64,000 nt of DNA, from positions 1 to 64,000 of the forward strand of contig CALWZK010000004.1 in assembly GCA_944386015.1 (NCBI GenBank). Direction: 5' to 3'. Every line of letters begins with the position of its first letter. Within the stretch, counting starts at the first letter, position 1. The notes beneath the pieces were generated by a model. It had not been told where the DNA came from. It worked only from the letters and a program-made list of their open reading frames with translations, and did no database searches. The translations under genes were made by a program, and so were the position numbers. This document shows positions 27,386 to 36,779 of the stretch, piece by piece. The DNA is from an uncultured Faecalibacterium sp. (lineage in GTDB: Bacteria > Bacillota > Clostridia > Oscillospirales > Ruminococcaceae).

Positions 27386-28018
27386 TCACCACTTGGTCTT
27401 GGTTTCCACCACCCGGCCTGCAATATGGAGCCGGTTCAGGTCCTCGCCCTTGATGACCAGCTCGCTGTAATTGGGGTTGAAGGGCTGCAGCACCACGCTG
27501 TTGCCCCGCTGGATGTAGCGCTTGAGGGTGCCTTCGCCCTCGTCGCCGTAGATGATGACCCCCAGGTCCCCGCTTTCCAGGGTGTCCTGGCGGTGGACCA
27601 GGGCCAGGTCACCGTCCTGAATCCGGGGCTCCATGCTGTCCCCCCGGACCACCAGATAAAAGTAGTTGGCCGGGTCTTTCACCCGGGCGTATTCCTTGCC
27701 GTAGTCCTCCTCAAAGGCCAGGGCCCCATAGCCGGCCTTGACGGTGCCGATCACCGGGATGAGGCTCTCGGCGTAGCCCCCGAAAAAGCGGCTCTCGGTC
27801 TCGGTGAGGTCGGCGGCGGGCTGGTACAGCCCCAGCAGATAGTCGGCTGTGGTGCCCAGGATCCCGGCGATGCGGGCCACGGTGGAGGGGTCGGGGGAGG
27901 ATTTGCCGCTCTCCCACTTGCCCACCGCCTGCTGGGTCACCCCCAGCCGGGCGGCCAGCTCGGCCTGGCTGATCTTCTGCTTTTTGCGGCACTGCTTCAG
28001 CAGCTCGGAAAATGACAT
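27386..28018 (-). CDS. LexA-like repressor: HTH-XRE plus S24 self-cleaving domain
   Basis: 210 aa from ATG 28018 (AGGGG about 9 nt upstream). N-terminal XRE helix-turn-helix (ISQAELAARLGVTQQAVGKWESGKS) instead of the winged helix of canonical LexA, then an S24 domain with Ala-Gly cleavage site VKAGYG, catalytic Ser in VRGDSMEPRI and Lys in GTLKRYIQ. This is the plan of phage CI-type and many clostridial LexA-like regulators that self-cleave with RecA-ssDNA. It is divergent from a small membrane protein gene and upstream of the repair pair, so it may run an SOS-like module. Confidence 0.9.
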   Translation of the reverse strand: MSFSELLKQCRKKQKISQAELAARLGVTQQAVGKWESGKSSPDPSTVARIAGILGTTADYLLGLYQPAADLTETESRFFGGYAESLIPVIGTVKAGYGALAFEEDYGKEYARVKDPANYFYLVVRGDSMEPRIQDGDLALVHRQDTLESGDLGVIIYGDEGEGTLKRYIQRGNSVVLQPFNPNYSELVIKGEDLNRLHIAGRVVETKTKW

Positions 28019-28068
28019 GCGTAACGCCCCTTTGCTCACCGGCATACTGCCGGTTATTCTATGGTTTT

Positions 28069-28097
28069 ATTATACAACCAAAAAGTGTCCCTGTAAA
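28069..28097 (-). promoter_or_regulatory. Promoter of the LexA-like repressor
   Basis: Minus strand TTTACA (28097-28092), 17-nt spacer, perfect TATAAT (28074-28069). An ACAAC half-site matching the operator below begins at 28074, so autorepression is plausible. Confidence 0.6.
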
Positions 28098-28138
28098 GGA
28101 CCGCTTTCAAAAAACAGGAAAAAAAGTTGTATTTTGTC

Positions 28139-28194
28139 TTGACAATGACCAGCGTTTGGTTTATCATAGAGGCACAAGAACAACTTTCAGTTGT
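28139..28194 (+). promoter_or_regulatory. Promoter plus inverted-repeat operator facing the small membrane protein
   Basis: TTGACA at 28139-28144, 17-nt spacer, TATCAT at 28162-28167. A perfect dyad ACAACT-TTC-AGTTGT lies at 28180-28194, just past the start site, and further AGTTGT half-sites occur at 28125-28130 and about 28201. These are candidate binding sites for the divergent LexA-like repressor. Confidence 0.6.
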
Positions 28195-28234
28195 CTATTC
28201 AGTTGTAAAACCGTGCTGAGGAGGACGTTGCAAT

Positions 28235-28507
28235 ATGAAGTGCCTGTTTTGGAAATGCTGGATTCTGGCAGCAGCCCTGGGCCTGCTGATGGCCCTGGGC
28301 GCTTTTGCAGAGGGTACCATCGGGCTGGCATCGGCCGCCGTCTGCACCCTCGGCGCGGTGTATCTGATGCGCTGGTTCTGGGCCATGGAGCAGCGGGCGG
28401 AACGTCAGGCCGCCCTGCGCCGCCGCAAAAGGGTCCTTGTCCCCCGAAGCCCCTCCGTCAGGCCTTCGGCATCCGTCCCTCACGACTCTTTGCAGGCAGC
28501 TTCCTGA
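28235..28507 (+). CDS. Small membrane protein divergent from the LexA-like repressor
   Basis: 90 aa, GAGGAGG about 9 nt before the ATG. Two hydrophobic helices (CWILAAALGLLMALGAFA and IGLASAAVCTLGAVYLMRWFW) and a strongly basic tail (RAERQAALRRRKRVLV). No known domain. Because it sits behind an operator-bearing promoter next to a LexA-like gene, it may be a damage-induced membrane peptide, in the genomic position that the division inhibitor yneA holds next to lexA in Bacillus; there is no sequence likeness to YneA. A terminator follows. Confidence 0.7.
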   Translation: MKCLFWKCWILAAALGLLMALGAFAEGTIGLASAAVCTLGAVYLMRWFWAMEQRAERQAALRRRKRVLVPRSPSVRPSASVPHDSLQAAS

Positions 28508-28520
28508 CCTTTTTCCATCA

Positions 28521-28572
28521 AAAAATACCCCATCTGCCCTGCGGTGTTCCCGCGGCCAGATGGGGTATTTTT
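28521..28572. terminator. Bidirectional terminator
   Basis: 16-bp stem 28521-28536 with 28557-28572 (AAAAATACCCCATCTG and its complement) plus an inner GCGG/CCGC stem; T-tract on both strands between convergent genes. Confidence 0.9.
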
Positions 28573-28584
28573 CAGTTCATCCGA

Positions 28585-28770
28585 TTAGTACATCGCGACG
28601 CCGAACAGGGCGTGGAAGCAGCGGATCAGCAGCTCCCACACAGACATGGGACGCAGCATGATGTTGGGCAGGTCCACGGTGATGCCGGCAGCCATGGCGG
28701 GCATGACGCAGCATGCGGTGAGGATCACAACCATCAGGGCTGCGCGCTGAATCTGTTTGTTACGGTTCAT
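28585..28770 (-). CDS. Small secreted or membrane peptide, 61 aa, unknown function
   Basis: ATG 28770 has AAGGAG 6 nt upstream. The N-terminus is a signal-peptide-like segment (NRNKQIQRAALMVVILTACC, then VMPAMAAG with a plausible AMA cleavage site) followed by about 30 residues, ITVDLPNIMLRPMSVWEL ... FGVAMY, with a hydrophobic end. It shares a terminator with the gene above. No family recognised. Confidence 0.6.
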   Translation of the reverse strand: MNRNKQIQRAALMVVILTACCVMPAMAAGITVDLPNIMLRPMSVWELLIRCFHALFGVAMY

Positions 28771-28866
28771 AGATGACTCCTTGCCGCCTGCCGGTGGGGC
28801 AGGCTTTTGATATTGTTTTTGTCCGGGGCCTGCGGCTGGCAGGACCGGGCCCCGGCTGCCCGGCCC

Positions 28867-29496
28867 TTACAGGGTCTGGGCTTGCTGGATCAGGCTCCGA
28901 ATGTGGTGCACCAGCATTTCCAGGGCGGGGCCGTTCTCCCCGCCGTTGGGGACGATGATGTCCGCGTTGCGCTTGCTGGGCTCCACAAAAGCCTCGTGCA
29001 TGGGTTTGACGGTGGTGCGGTACTGGGTGATGACGCTGTCCAGAGACCGGCCCCGCTCCTTGACGTCCCGCAGAATCCGGCGCAGAATCCGTTCGTCGGC
29101 GTCGGTGTCCACAAAGATCTTGTAGTCAAAGAGGGCCAGCAGCTCCGGCTCGGTGAAGGGGAGGATCCCCTCCACAATCAGCACCGGCGCCGGCTCAATG
29201 TGCTGCACCTGGTCGGACCGGTTGTGGATCGAGTAGTCGTAGACCGGGCAGTCGATGGCGCGGCCCGCCTTCAGCTCCTTCAGGTGGTGGACCAGAAGGT
29301 CATTGTCAAAGGCGTCGGGGTGGTCGTAGTTCAGCAGGCACCGCTTTTCATAGGGCAGCTCATCATGGCGCTTGTAGTAGCTGTCATGGGGGATCAGACG
29401 GACTTCCTCTTCCCCGAACCGGGCTTTCAGCCGGAGGGCCAGGGTGGTTTTGCCGCTGCCTGAGCCGCCCGCGATTCCGATGATGAGACTATTCAT
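28867..29496 (-). CDS. udk: Uridine kinase
   Basis: 209 aa from ATG 29496 (GGAGG 6 nt upstream). P-loop IIGIAGGSGSGKTTLAL, then IPHDSYYKRHDELPYEKR, NYDHPDAFDNDLL and Walker B-like VLIVEGILPF, the pattern of uridine/cytidine kinase in pyrimidine salvage (NTP + uridine to UMP). Cytosolic. It is not obviously in an operon with its neighbours. Confidence 0.93.
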   Translation of the reverse strand: MNSLIIGIAGGSGSGKTTLALRLKARFGEEEVRLIPHDSYYKRHDELPYEKRCLLNYDHPDAFDNDLLVHHLKELKAGRAIDCPVYDYSIHNRSDQVQHIEPAPVLIVEGILPFTEPELLALFDYKIFVDTDADERILRRILRDVKERGRSLDSVITQYRTTVKPMHEAFVEPSKRNADIIVPNGGENGPALEMLVHHIRSLIQQAQTL

Positions 29497-29654
29497 AGTG
29501 TTCCTCCCCATGGTCTGGCGCAGCAGACCGCTTTGTAGTATACTGATCCCAGCGCCCGCCCCTGCGGGGGAAAGGCCGCTGTTTGTTCTTCTTTTAATCA
29601 TACCACAAAACGCTGCGTTTTGACAGTCTATACCAGGCCACAGGAGGAATTTGC

Positions 29655-30272
29655 ATGAAAAAGATCATTCTTGCACCCTACATCGACCAGACCGACCGGT
29701 GGGTCAACGGCTGCGAAAGCATCAGCGCCGTCATGGCCCTGGGAGCGGTGGGGATCCAGGTGGACCCTGACACCTTCATCCAGCGGGATCTGCCCCATAT
29801 CCCCTTCTGGGAACAGGACGGGGAGCTGTGGGGCCCCGACCCCCACTACGTCTACCCCGGCGACCCCCACGACCACACCGGCTACGGCTGCTACGCCCCC
29901 TGCATCTGCCAGGCCCTCCAGAGCGCTCTGGAGGCTGCCGGTGCCGCCGACACCTGGGAGGTGGTGGACGAAACCGGCCTCACAGCCGCCCAGCTGTGCG
30001 AAAAGTACATCGACGCCGGGCTGCCGGTGGTGTTCTGGGCCACGCTGGACTTCCAGCCGGTGCCGGGGGTGGACCGCTGGCGTCTGCCCAACGGCCGCTG
30101 GTTCGACTGGAAGCTGAACGAGCACTGCCTGCTGCTGGTGGGGTACGACGAGGACAACTACTGGTTCAACGACCCCTGGCACAACCACGGGGTCTGTCCC
30201 CAGCCAAAAGCCCTGGTGGAGGCCTGCCACCAAGCCCAGGACCTGTACGCCGTAGCCCTTCGCCGCAAATAA
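29655..30272 (+). CDS. C39-like (papain-fold) cysteine peptidase, cytosolic
   Basis: 205 aa. The Cys-His-Asp arrangement of the Peptidase_C39_2 family is intact: Cys in WVNGCESISAVMAL (near residue 20), His in LNEHCLLLVGYDEDNYWFNDPW (near 155), with the NDP acidic position. No signal peptide is visible. GGAGG lies about 6 nt before the ATG. Substrate unknown; could be a peptidase or amidase. A terminator follows. Confidence 0.82.
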   Translation: MKKIILAPYIDQTDRWVNGCESISAVMALGAVGIQVDPDTFIQRDLPHIPFWEQDGELWGPDPHYVYPGDPHDHTGYGCYAPCICQALQSALEAAGAADTWEVVDETGLTAAQLCEKYIDAGLPVVFWATLDFQPVPGVDRWRLPNGRWFDWKLNEHCLLLVGYDEDNYWFNDPWHNHGVCPQPKALVEACHQAQDLYAVALRRK

Positions 30273-30276
30273 CAAA

Positions 30277-30320
30277 ACCGCCCGCCGTTCCCATATAGAG
30301 AACGACGGGCGGTCTTCTTT
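30277..30320. terminator. Terminator shared by the C39 peptidase gene and the glg operon
   Basis: 14-bp stem 30277-30290 with 30300-30313 (one G-U pair), T-rich on the right and AAAA on the left, so it can act in both directions. Confidence 0.85.
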
Positions 30321-30347
30321 TATTGCGTCAGACAGACATTCCCGGGA

Positions 30348-31766
30348 TTACCAGAGGTTGGCGGTCTCGTTGTAGAGGCCCTCGTAGCTCTTGGCAGAGA
30401 CGCCCCAGCCGAAGTCGCAGTTCATGGCGTACTCCACCAGGTTCTCCCAGTTTTCCTTGTTGTAGTAGGCGGCGTTGGCGCGGCAGCATGCGTCGTACAG
30501 CTCGTGGGCGCTGTAACCGGCAAAGGTGAAGCCGTTGCCCTGGCCCAGGCTGGAGTCGTGGATGGAATCCCGCAGGCCGCCGGTCTCACGGACGATGGGC
30601 GGGGTGCCGTAGCGGCAGGCCACCATCTGGGACAGGCCGCAGGGCTCGCTCTTGGACGGCATGATGAAGCTGTCCGAGCCGGCATAGATCTGCTGGGCCA
30701 GCGCGTTGTTGAAGCCGATGTAGACGCCCACACGGCCGGGATGGCGTGCGGCCAGATCCGAGAAGAAGCTCTCATACTGGCTCTCGCCGGTGCCCAGAAC
30801 CACCAGCTCGATGCCCAGGTCCACCAGGCCGTCGGCGATGCTCTGGACCAGGTCGAAGCCCTTCATGCCCACCAGGCGGCTGACCATCGAGAAGACGGGG
30901 CTGCCGTCCTTGTGGAGGCCGAACTGATCCTGCAGGGCGGACTTGCAGGCCGCCTTGCCCTCCCGGAAGTTGGAGGTGTCGTAGTTGTAGGGGATGGAGG
31001 GATCGGTGGCCGGATTGTTGGCGTCCATGTCGATGCCGTTCAGGATGCCGCACAGCTTGTACTGCTTTTCACGCAGCAGGGCGTCCAGGCCGTAGCTGAA
31101 CCAGGGGTCCAGGATCTCCTGGGCGTAGGTGGGGCTGACGGTGGTGATCTTGTCGGCGGTCTCGAAGGCGCCCTTCATGAAGTTGGCACAGCCGTCGTAC
31201 TCGACGATGTGCTGGTCGCGCCGGCCGATGCCGCAGGTATCTTCCAGGATATCCAGGCCATACTTGCCCTGGTAGGCGATGTTGTGGATGGTGAAGATGG
31301 TCTTGATCCGGTTGAACTTGTCCAGGTGACGGTAGTACAGGTTCAGGTAGACCGGGACCAGGGCCGTCTGCCAGTCGTTGCAGTTGATGATGTCGGGGGT
31401 GAAGTCCAGATAGAACAGGGTCTCCAGCACCGCGCGGGAGAAGAAGGCGAACCGCTCGCCGTCATCGTAGAAGCCGTACAGGCCGCGGCGCTTGAAGTAA
31501 TACTCGTTGTCCAGGAAGTAGTAGGTCACGCCGTCCCACTCGGCCTTGAACAGGCCGCAGTACTGGCTGCGCCAGCCCACCGGCACCGAATAGTTGGTCA
31601 CATACTCCAGGTGATCCCGGAAGCCCAGATCGCCGTACAGCGGCATGATCACGCGGGCGTCCACACCATCCTGGACAAGGGCCTTGGGCAGAGAACCTGC
31701 CACGTCAGCCAGACCGCCGGATTTGGCAAAAGGCGTGGCCTCCGATGCAGCGTAAAGAATCCTCAT
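30348..31766 (-). CDS. glgA: Glycogen synthase (ADP-glucose)
   Basis: 472 aa, GT5 glycosyltransferase that extends alpha-1,4-glucan from ADP-glucose. N-terminal ADP-glucose motif ILYAASEATPFAKSGGLADV (KxGGL), HNIAYQGKYG, and C-terminal MPSKSEPCGLSQMVACRYGTPPIVRETGGL with the conserved Glu and STGGL-like loop. GAGGAGG precedes the ATG. Last gene of glgB-glgC-glgD-glgA. Confidence 0.97.
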   Translation of the reverse strand: MRILYAASEATPFAKSGGLADVAGSLPKALVQDGVDARVIMPLYGDLGFRDHLEYVTNYSVPVGWRSQYCGLFKAEWDGVTYYFLDNEYYFKRRGLYGFYDDGERFAFFSRAVLETLFYLDFTPDIINCNDWQTALVPVYLNLYYRHLDKFNRIKTIFTIHNIAYQGKYGLDILEDTCGIGRRDQHIVEYDGCANFMKGAFETADKITTVSPTYAQEILDPWFSYGLDALLREKQYKLCGILNGIDMDANNPATDPSIPYNYDTSNFREGKAACKSALQDQFGLHKDGSPVFSMVSRLVGMKGFDLVQSIADGLVDLGIELVVLGTGESQYESFFSDLAARHPGRVGVYIGFNNALAQQIYAGSDSFIMPSKSEPCGLSQMVACRYGTPPIVRETGGLRDSIHDSSLGQGNGFTFAGYSAHELYDACCRANAAYYNKENWENLVEYAMNCDFGWGVSAKSYEGLYNETANLW

Positions 31767-31805
31767 ATGCGCAAATACCTCCTCGTTGTTTGATGGGTCA
31801 GACGC

Positions 31806-32933
31806 TCAGACCATGTGGTTCTTCTGAACGTAAACCGGGAAACTGCTGGTGCCGGAAAGCTTCTTGCCGGCAGTGATCTTGACGTTCTTGTCGGTGACCA
31901 CGTAGTCCATCTCCACGTCTTTTTCCACCACGGTATCCTGCATCAGGACACAGTTGCGGACCACAGCACCCTTCTTGACCTTGACGCCGCGGAACAGCAC
32001 GCAGTTTTCCACGGTGCCCTCGATGGTGCAGCCATCGGCCAGCAGGGAGTTGGAAACCTTGGAGCCCGCCACATAGCGGGTGGGGTTGTCGTCGCGGATC
32101 TTGGTGTAGACCGGGCTGTTCTTGGGGAACAGGGCGTCCAGATTCTTCTCATCCAGCAGCTTCATGTTCTCGTCGAAGTAGCTCTTCATGTCGCAGACAT
32201 GGGCCACATAGCCGGTGTACTCCATGGCCTGGACGTTCAGGATGTTGACGTTGTGGGCTAGGATATCCCGCTCGAAGTAGATCAGGCCGCGGGCGGTGGC
32301 GTCCTTCACCAGACGGATCAGGGTCTCGCGCTCCAGGACGTAGATGTTCAGGTCCAGGTTCTGGATGCCGGGGCGGTAATCGTTCAGCAGCAGCTCGGTG
32401 ACCCGGCCGTCGCCGTCGATGGTCAGGGTGTAGTTGTCATCCTTGCGGCCCTCGGGGATCTCGGTCTTCTGGTAGGCCACGGTGATGTCGGCGCCGCTGG
32501 CCTGGTGGGCCTCCAGCAGAGCATTGAAGTCGAAGTTGACGGCGATGTTGGCGTCGCACATGACCACATAGCGCTCCTTCTGGTTCTCCAGGAAGCCCAG
32601 GATGGAGGCCAGAGCCTCGACGCGGCCGGAGTAGATCCGCACGCCCTTCTCAGCGAAGGGAGGCACGATGTTCAGGCCGCCGTGACGGCGGGCCATATCC
32701 CACTCGCGGCCGGTGCCCAGATGGTCCATCAGGGAGTGGTAATTCTTGCGCACCACGATGGAAACATTGGTGATGCCGCAGTTGGACATACTGGAGAGCA
32801 TGAAGTCCACCATGCGGTACCGTCCCGCGAAGGGGATGGACGCCATGGTGCGCTCCGTCACCAGCTCGGGTACGGTGTTATCATAGCTGTTGGGAAAAAT
32901 AATGCCCAACGCATTGTTGTTCTGGCTCAGCAT
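31806..32933 (-). CDS. glgD: GlgD subunit of glucose-1-phosphate adenylyltransferase
   Basis: 375 aa. It resembles GlgC with an N-terminal nucleotidyltransferase domain and C-terminal left-handed beta-helix, but the catalytic GGxGxRL loop is missing at the N-terminus ([19 protein letters not shown]), as is normal for the non-catalytic GlgD partner of Firmicutes that tunes GlgC allostery. Its start overlaps the glgC stop by 7 nt. Confidence 0.95.
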   Translation of the reverse strand: MLSQNNNALGIIFPNSYDNTVPELVTERTMASIPFAGRYRMVDFMLSSMSNCGITNVSIVVRKNYHSLMDHLGTGREWDMARRHGGLNIVPPFAEKGVRIYSGRVEALASILGFLENQKERYVVMCDANIAVNFDFNALLEAHQASGADITVAYQKTEIPEGRKDDNYTLTIDGDGRVTELLLNDYRPGIQNLDLNIYVLERETLIRLVKDATARGLIYFERDILAHNVNILNVQAMEYTGYVAHVCDMKSYFDENMKLLDEKNLDALFPKNSPVYTKIRDDNPTRYVAGSKVSNSLLADGCTIEGTVENCVLFRGVKVKKGAVVRNCVLMQDTVVEKDVEMDYVVTDKNVKITAGKKLSGTSSFPVYVQKNHMV

Positions 32934-34120
32934 ACTTCCTCGCCCTCCTTGACCGATTCAAATACTTTGGCGCCCTCTTTGACCACAGCGCCTGCGCCGA
33001 CGGTGAGGCCGGTGCCCACATGTGCGATGGGGCCATCGCCGCCAACCTTGGCGCCTGCGCCCACCACGACATCCTCGGCCAGGATGCAGCGCTTGACCAC
33101 TGCACCGGCCTTGACCACAACGCCGTCCATCAGGACTGCGTCCTCAACGGTGGCGCCGTCTTCCACCACGACACCGGCCGACAGCACCGAGTGCTTGACG
33201 TTGCCGTAGATGCGGCAGCCCTCGGTCACCAGAGAGTCCTCCACCACAGCGCGGGAGCCGATCTTCTGGGCGGGCAGCACCGGGTTGCGGCTGTAGATCT
33301 TCCACTCTTCGTCGAAGATATCAATGCCGGAATTCTCGGGGTCCAGGACCTCCATGTTGGCTTCCCACAGGCTGTCGATGGTGCCCACGTCACGCCAGTA
33401 GCCCTTGAAGTGGTAGGCGTACATCTTGCGGCTATCCCGCAGCAGGGCGGGGATGATGTTCATGCCGAAGTCGTTCTTGGAGTTGGGGTCAGCTTCGTCC
33501 TCTTCCAGATACTTCTTCAGGATATCCCAGTTGAAAATGTAGATGCCCATGGAGGCCAGGTTGGACTTGGGTACCGGGGGCTTCTCCTGGAACTCGGTGA
33601 TGCGGTCGTTCTCGTCGGCCACCATCAGGCCAAAGCGGGAAGCCTCTTTCCAGTCCACTTCCATGACGGCCACCGAGAAGTCAGCGCCCTTCTCCTTGTG
33701 GAACCGGAGGAAGTCGGCATAATCCTGCTTGCAGATCTGGTCGCCGGACAGGATGATGACGTACTTGGGGTCGTAGTTCTCGATGAAGCTGATGTTCTGG
33801 TAGATGGCGTTTGCGGTGCCCTTGTACCAGTCGGTGCCCTTGGCCTGCTCATAGGGGGGCAGGGTGTGGACGCCGCCGTACAGGCGGTCCAGGTCCCAGG
33901 GCTGGCCGTTGCCGATGTACTCGTTCAGCTTCTGGGGCTGGTACTGGGTTGCGATACCCACCGTATCAATACGGGAATTGACGCAGTTGGACAGCGGGAA
34001 GTCCACAATGCGGTATTTGCCGCCGAAGGACACCGCCGGTTTTGCCGTTTTCTGTGTCAGCGCGTACAAACGCGAGCCACGTCCGCCGGCAAGGATCATT
34101 GCCACGATTTCTTTTGCCAT
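32927..34120 (-). CDS. glgC: Glucose-1-phosphate adenylyltransferase (ADP-glucose pyrophosphorylase)
   Basis: 397 aa from ATG 34120 (GGGGAG about 9 nt upstream). Makes ADP-glucose from ATP and glucose-1-phosphate, the committed glycogen step. [31 protein letters not shown] holds the catalytic loop; [10 protein letters not shown] and FQEKP are the metal and sugar-phosphate sites; hexapeptide repeats form the C-terminal beta-helix. It acts with GlgD encoded next. Confidence 0.97.
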   Translation of the reverse strand: MAKEIVAMILAGGRGSRLYALTQKTAKPAVSFGGKYRIVDFPLSNCVNSRIDTVGIATQYQPQKLNEYIGNGQPWDLDRLYGGVHTLPPYEQAKGTDWYKGTANAIYQNISFIENYDPKYVIILSGDQICKQDYADFLRFHKEKGADFSVAVMEVDWKEASRFGLMVADENDRITEFQEKPPVPKSNLASMGIYIFNWDILKKYLEEDEADPNSKNDFGMNIIPALLRDSRKMYAYHFKGYWRDVGTIDSLWEANMEVLDPENSGIDIFDEEWKIYSRNPVLPAQKIGSRAVVEDSLVTEGCRIYGNVKHSVLSAGVVVEDGATVEDAVLMDGVVVKAGAVVKRCILAEDVVVGAGAKVGGDGPIAHVGTGLTVGAGAVVKEGAKVFESVKEGEEVC

Positions 34121-34226
34121 AACTTTATTCTCCCCTTTTGCTTTGCGCCCCTGTCGGTCAGGGGCGAAAATCAACATACAGTAACAACCCCATCAGGCCC
34201 TTGGGCCTGTCGGTTGCGGCGCCGCC

Positions 34227-36455
34227 TTATTCTTCAGCGGCTTTTTCCGCCTTGGTCTTGCGCCGGGTGGTCTTTTTCTCGGCTTTGGCCTCTTTCTCCG
34301 CCTTGGTTTCCTTGGCGGGGGCGCCCTTTTCCACCTTGGACTTGGTGGTGCGCCGGGCGGTGGTCTTTTTCTCGCCGGCGGCCTCGGTCTTTTTGGTGGT
34401 GGTCTTCTTGGCGGTGGTCTTGCCGGCCGCGGACTTGGTGGTTCGGGCCTTGGTCTCCTTCTTCTCGGGCACCTCAAAGTAGAGGGCGCTCAGAGGCGGC
34501 AGGGTCAGGGTGATGCTCTGATCAAAGCCGTGCTTGGGGACCTTCTTGGAGCGGATGTTCTTGTTGTGGTACTTGCCCGAGCCGCCGAAGGCCGCATCAT
34601 CGCTGTTGAGGATCTCCTTGTAGCTGCCGGACACCGGCGCGCCCATGGTGTAGCCCTCCCGCAGGATGGGGGTGAAGTTGCAGACGATCAAAACCTGCTT
34701 GCCCGCCGCGTCCTTCCGCAGGAACGCCACGATGCTCTGCTGATAGTCGTCCGGGACAATCCACTGGAACCCCTCCCAGCTGTAGTCCACCTGCCAGAAG
34801 GCGGGGTGGTCCTTGTAGAACTGGTTGAGGGTCTTGACGTAATTCTGAAGCTCCTTGTGCTTGTCGTAGTCCAGCAGCATCCAGTCCAGGGGCTTTGCCT
34901 CATACCACTCGTTGAACTGGCCGAACTCCTGGCCCATGAACAGCAGCTTCTTGCCGGGGTGGGCCATCATGTAGCCGAAGAAGGTGCGCAGGTTGGCGAA
35001 CTTGTCGTCGTACTCGCCCGGCATCTTGTTGATCAGGCTGCACTTGCCGTGGACCACCTCGTCGTGGCTGATGGGCAGCACAAAGTTCTCGCTGAAGGCG
35101 TAGAAGAAGCTGAAAGTGACTTTGTTGTGGTTGTAGGAGCGGAACAGGGGGTCGGTCTTCATGTAGCTGAGCATGTCGTTCATCCAGCCCATGTTCCACT
35201 TGAAGTTGAAGCCCAGGCCGCCGTCCTTGGCCGGCTTGGTGACGTTGGGCCAGGCGGTGGACTCCTCTGCGATCATGTACTTTTCGGGGTGGCGGGTGAG
35301 GATGGCGGTGTTCAGCTTGCGCAGGAAGTCGATGGCTTCCAGGTTTTCCTTGCCGCCGTTGACGTTCTGCTCCCACTCGCCGTCCCGGCGGTTGTAGTCC
35401 AGGTACAGCATGGAGGCCACAGCGTCCACCCGCAGGCCGTCGATGTGGTACTGCTCCAGCCAGTACAGGGCGCTGGAGATCAGGAAGCTCTGGACTTCCT
35501 TCATGCCGAAGTTGAAGACCATGGTGCCCCACTCTTTGTGCTCGCCGCGGCGGGGGTTGGGGTCCTCATAGCAGGGCTCGCCGTCAAACATGTACAGGCC
35601 AAACTGGTCTTTGGGGAAGTGGGCGGGCACCCAGTCCATAATCACGCCGATGCCGGCCCGGTGCATCTTGTCCACAAAGGCCATCAGGTCCTTGGGTGTG
35701 CCGTAGCGGCTGGTGGGCGCGAAGTAGCCGCTCACCTGGTAGCCCCAGCTGCCGTCGTAGGGGTACTCCATGATGGGCAGCAGCTCCACATGGGTGTAGC
35801 CCATCTCGGTGATGTAGGGGATCAGCAGGTCGGCCAGCTCGGAGTAGTTGTAGGGGATGTACTTATCTTTGTCCTCCGGGTCCTGCTTCATCTTCCAGCT
35901 GCCGGCGTGCATCTCGTAGATGTTCATGGGGCCGTTGATTTGATCTTTGGCCTTCTGGGCATCCATCCACTCGCTGTCGCTCCAGCCAAAGCCGCTCAGA
36001 TCATAGACCTTGCTGCCGTTGGAGGGGCGGGTCTCGGCGTGGAGGGCGTAGGGGTCAGCCTTGAACACCAGATCCCCGGCCCGGGTGGTGACGCAGTATT
36101 TGTAGATGTCGAACTCCTTCATCCCCGGGATGAACAGCTCCCAGATGGAGGCGCCGTCGCTCTTCTTCATGGGGTGGCTGCCCGGCTTCCAGCTGTTGAA
36201 GTCGCCCACCACGCTGACAGCGGTGGCATGGGGCGCCCACACCCGGAACATGACGCCTTTTTCGCCCCCCTGCTCGGTCAGGTGGGAACCGAAAAAGCGC
36301 TGGGCCTCATAGTTGTTGCCCTGCTTGTACAGATAAACCGGCAGATCGTCCTCAGGGTTCAGGTTTTTCAGCACGGGCGGTTTTTCTGCCGCCGGTTTTG
36401 CTGCTGCCTGGGGCATCTGTTCCGCATTCTGTTTCATTTCATCGGTCTGTTTCAT
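34227..36455 (-). CDS. glgB: 1,4-alpha-glucan branching enzyme with extra Lys/Ala-rich C-terminal tail
   Basis: 742 aa. GH13 branching enzyme: CBM48 domain (about 50-150; FRVWAPHATAVSVVGDFNSW), catalytic barrel with GVIMDWVPAHFPKD, the nucleophile region GLRVDAVASMLYLDY, acid AEESTAW and LPISHDEVVHGK, then the C-terminal beta domain ending near residue 660. After that come 80 residues made almost only of Lys, Ala, Thr, Glu and Arg (34227-34469), like histone H1 or AlgP tails, which ordinary GlgB lacks. First gene of the glycogen operon; own promoter at 36563-36591. Confidence 0.96.
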   Translation of the reverse strand: MKQTDEMKQNAEQMPQAAAKPAAEKPPVLKNLNPEDDLPVYLYKQGNNYEAQRFFGSHLTEQGGEKGVMFRVWAPHATAVSVVGDFNSWKPGSHPMKKSDGASIWELFIPGMKEFDIYKYCVTTRAGDLVFKADPYALHAETRPSNGSKVYDLSGFGWSDSEWMDAQKAKDQINGPMNIYEMHAGSWKMKQDPEDKDKYIPYNYSELADLLIPYITEMGYTHVELLPIMEYPYDGSWGYQVSGYFAPTSRYGTPKDLMAFVDKMHRAGIGVIMDWVPAHFPKDQFGLYMFDGEPCYEDPNPRRGEHKEWGTMVFNFGMKEVQSFLISSALYWLEQYHIDGLRVDAVASMLYLDYNRRDGEWEQNVNGGKENLEAIDFLRKLNTAILTRHPEKYMIAEESTAWPNVTKPAKDGGLGFNFKWNMGWMNDMLSYMKTDPLFRSYNHNKVTFSFFYAFSENFVLPISHDEVVHGKCSLINKMPGEYDDKFANLRTFFGYMMAHPGKKLLFMGQEFGQFNEWYEAKPLDWMLLDYDKHKELQNYVKTLNQFYKDHPAFWQVDYSWEGFQWIVPDDYQQSIVAFLRKDAAGKQVLIVCNFTPILREGYTMGAPVSGSYKEILNSDDAAFGGSGKYHNKNIRSKKVPKHGFDQSITLTLPPLSALYFEVPEKKETKARTTKSAAGKTTAKKTTTKKTEAAGEKKTTARRTTKSKVEKGAPAKETKAEKEAKAEKKTTRRKTKAEKAAEE

Positions 36456-36562
36456 ATATGTGCAGCTCCTCCCTGGCGCAGACGGACGCCAGCCCGCAAT
36501 TTCTGCAAATGGTTTGGGGCCAGCCGCTGCGCGGCCATGGCCCCGGTTGTATCTACATTACT

Positions 36563-36591
36563 ATATTAAATAATTCTAGGGGATTTTTCAA
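36563..36591 (-). promoter_or_regulatory. Promoter of the glgBCDA operon
   Basis: Minus strand TTGAAA (36591-36586), 17-nt spacer, TAATAT (36568-36563); leader about 100 nt to glgB. Confidence 0.6.
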
Positions 36592-36707
36592 GGCCTTTTT
36601 CATAAAATACGCTATAATCTTTTCTCTGAAAATTCCGGAAATAGACAACAAGCACAAATTTTGACATTTTTTCTATGCAAACCTGACATAGCTTTTCCCC
36701 CAACGTG

Positions 36708-36752
36708 AAAAAAAGCCCCCATTCCTCTGCGCACAAAAGAGGAATGGGGGCT
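36708..36752 (-). terminator. Terminator of the 3D-domain protein gene
   Basis: 15-bp stem 36714-36728 with 36738-36752; the A-run 36708-36714 supplies a T7 tract on the minus strand. Confidence 0.88.
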
Positions 36753-36779
36753 TGGGAGCTTATTTACTTGCAGGCAGCC

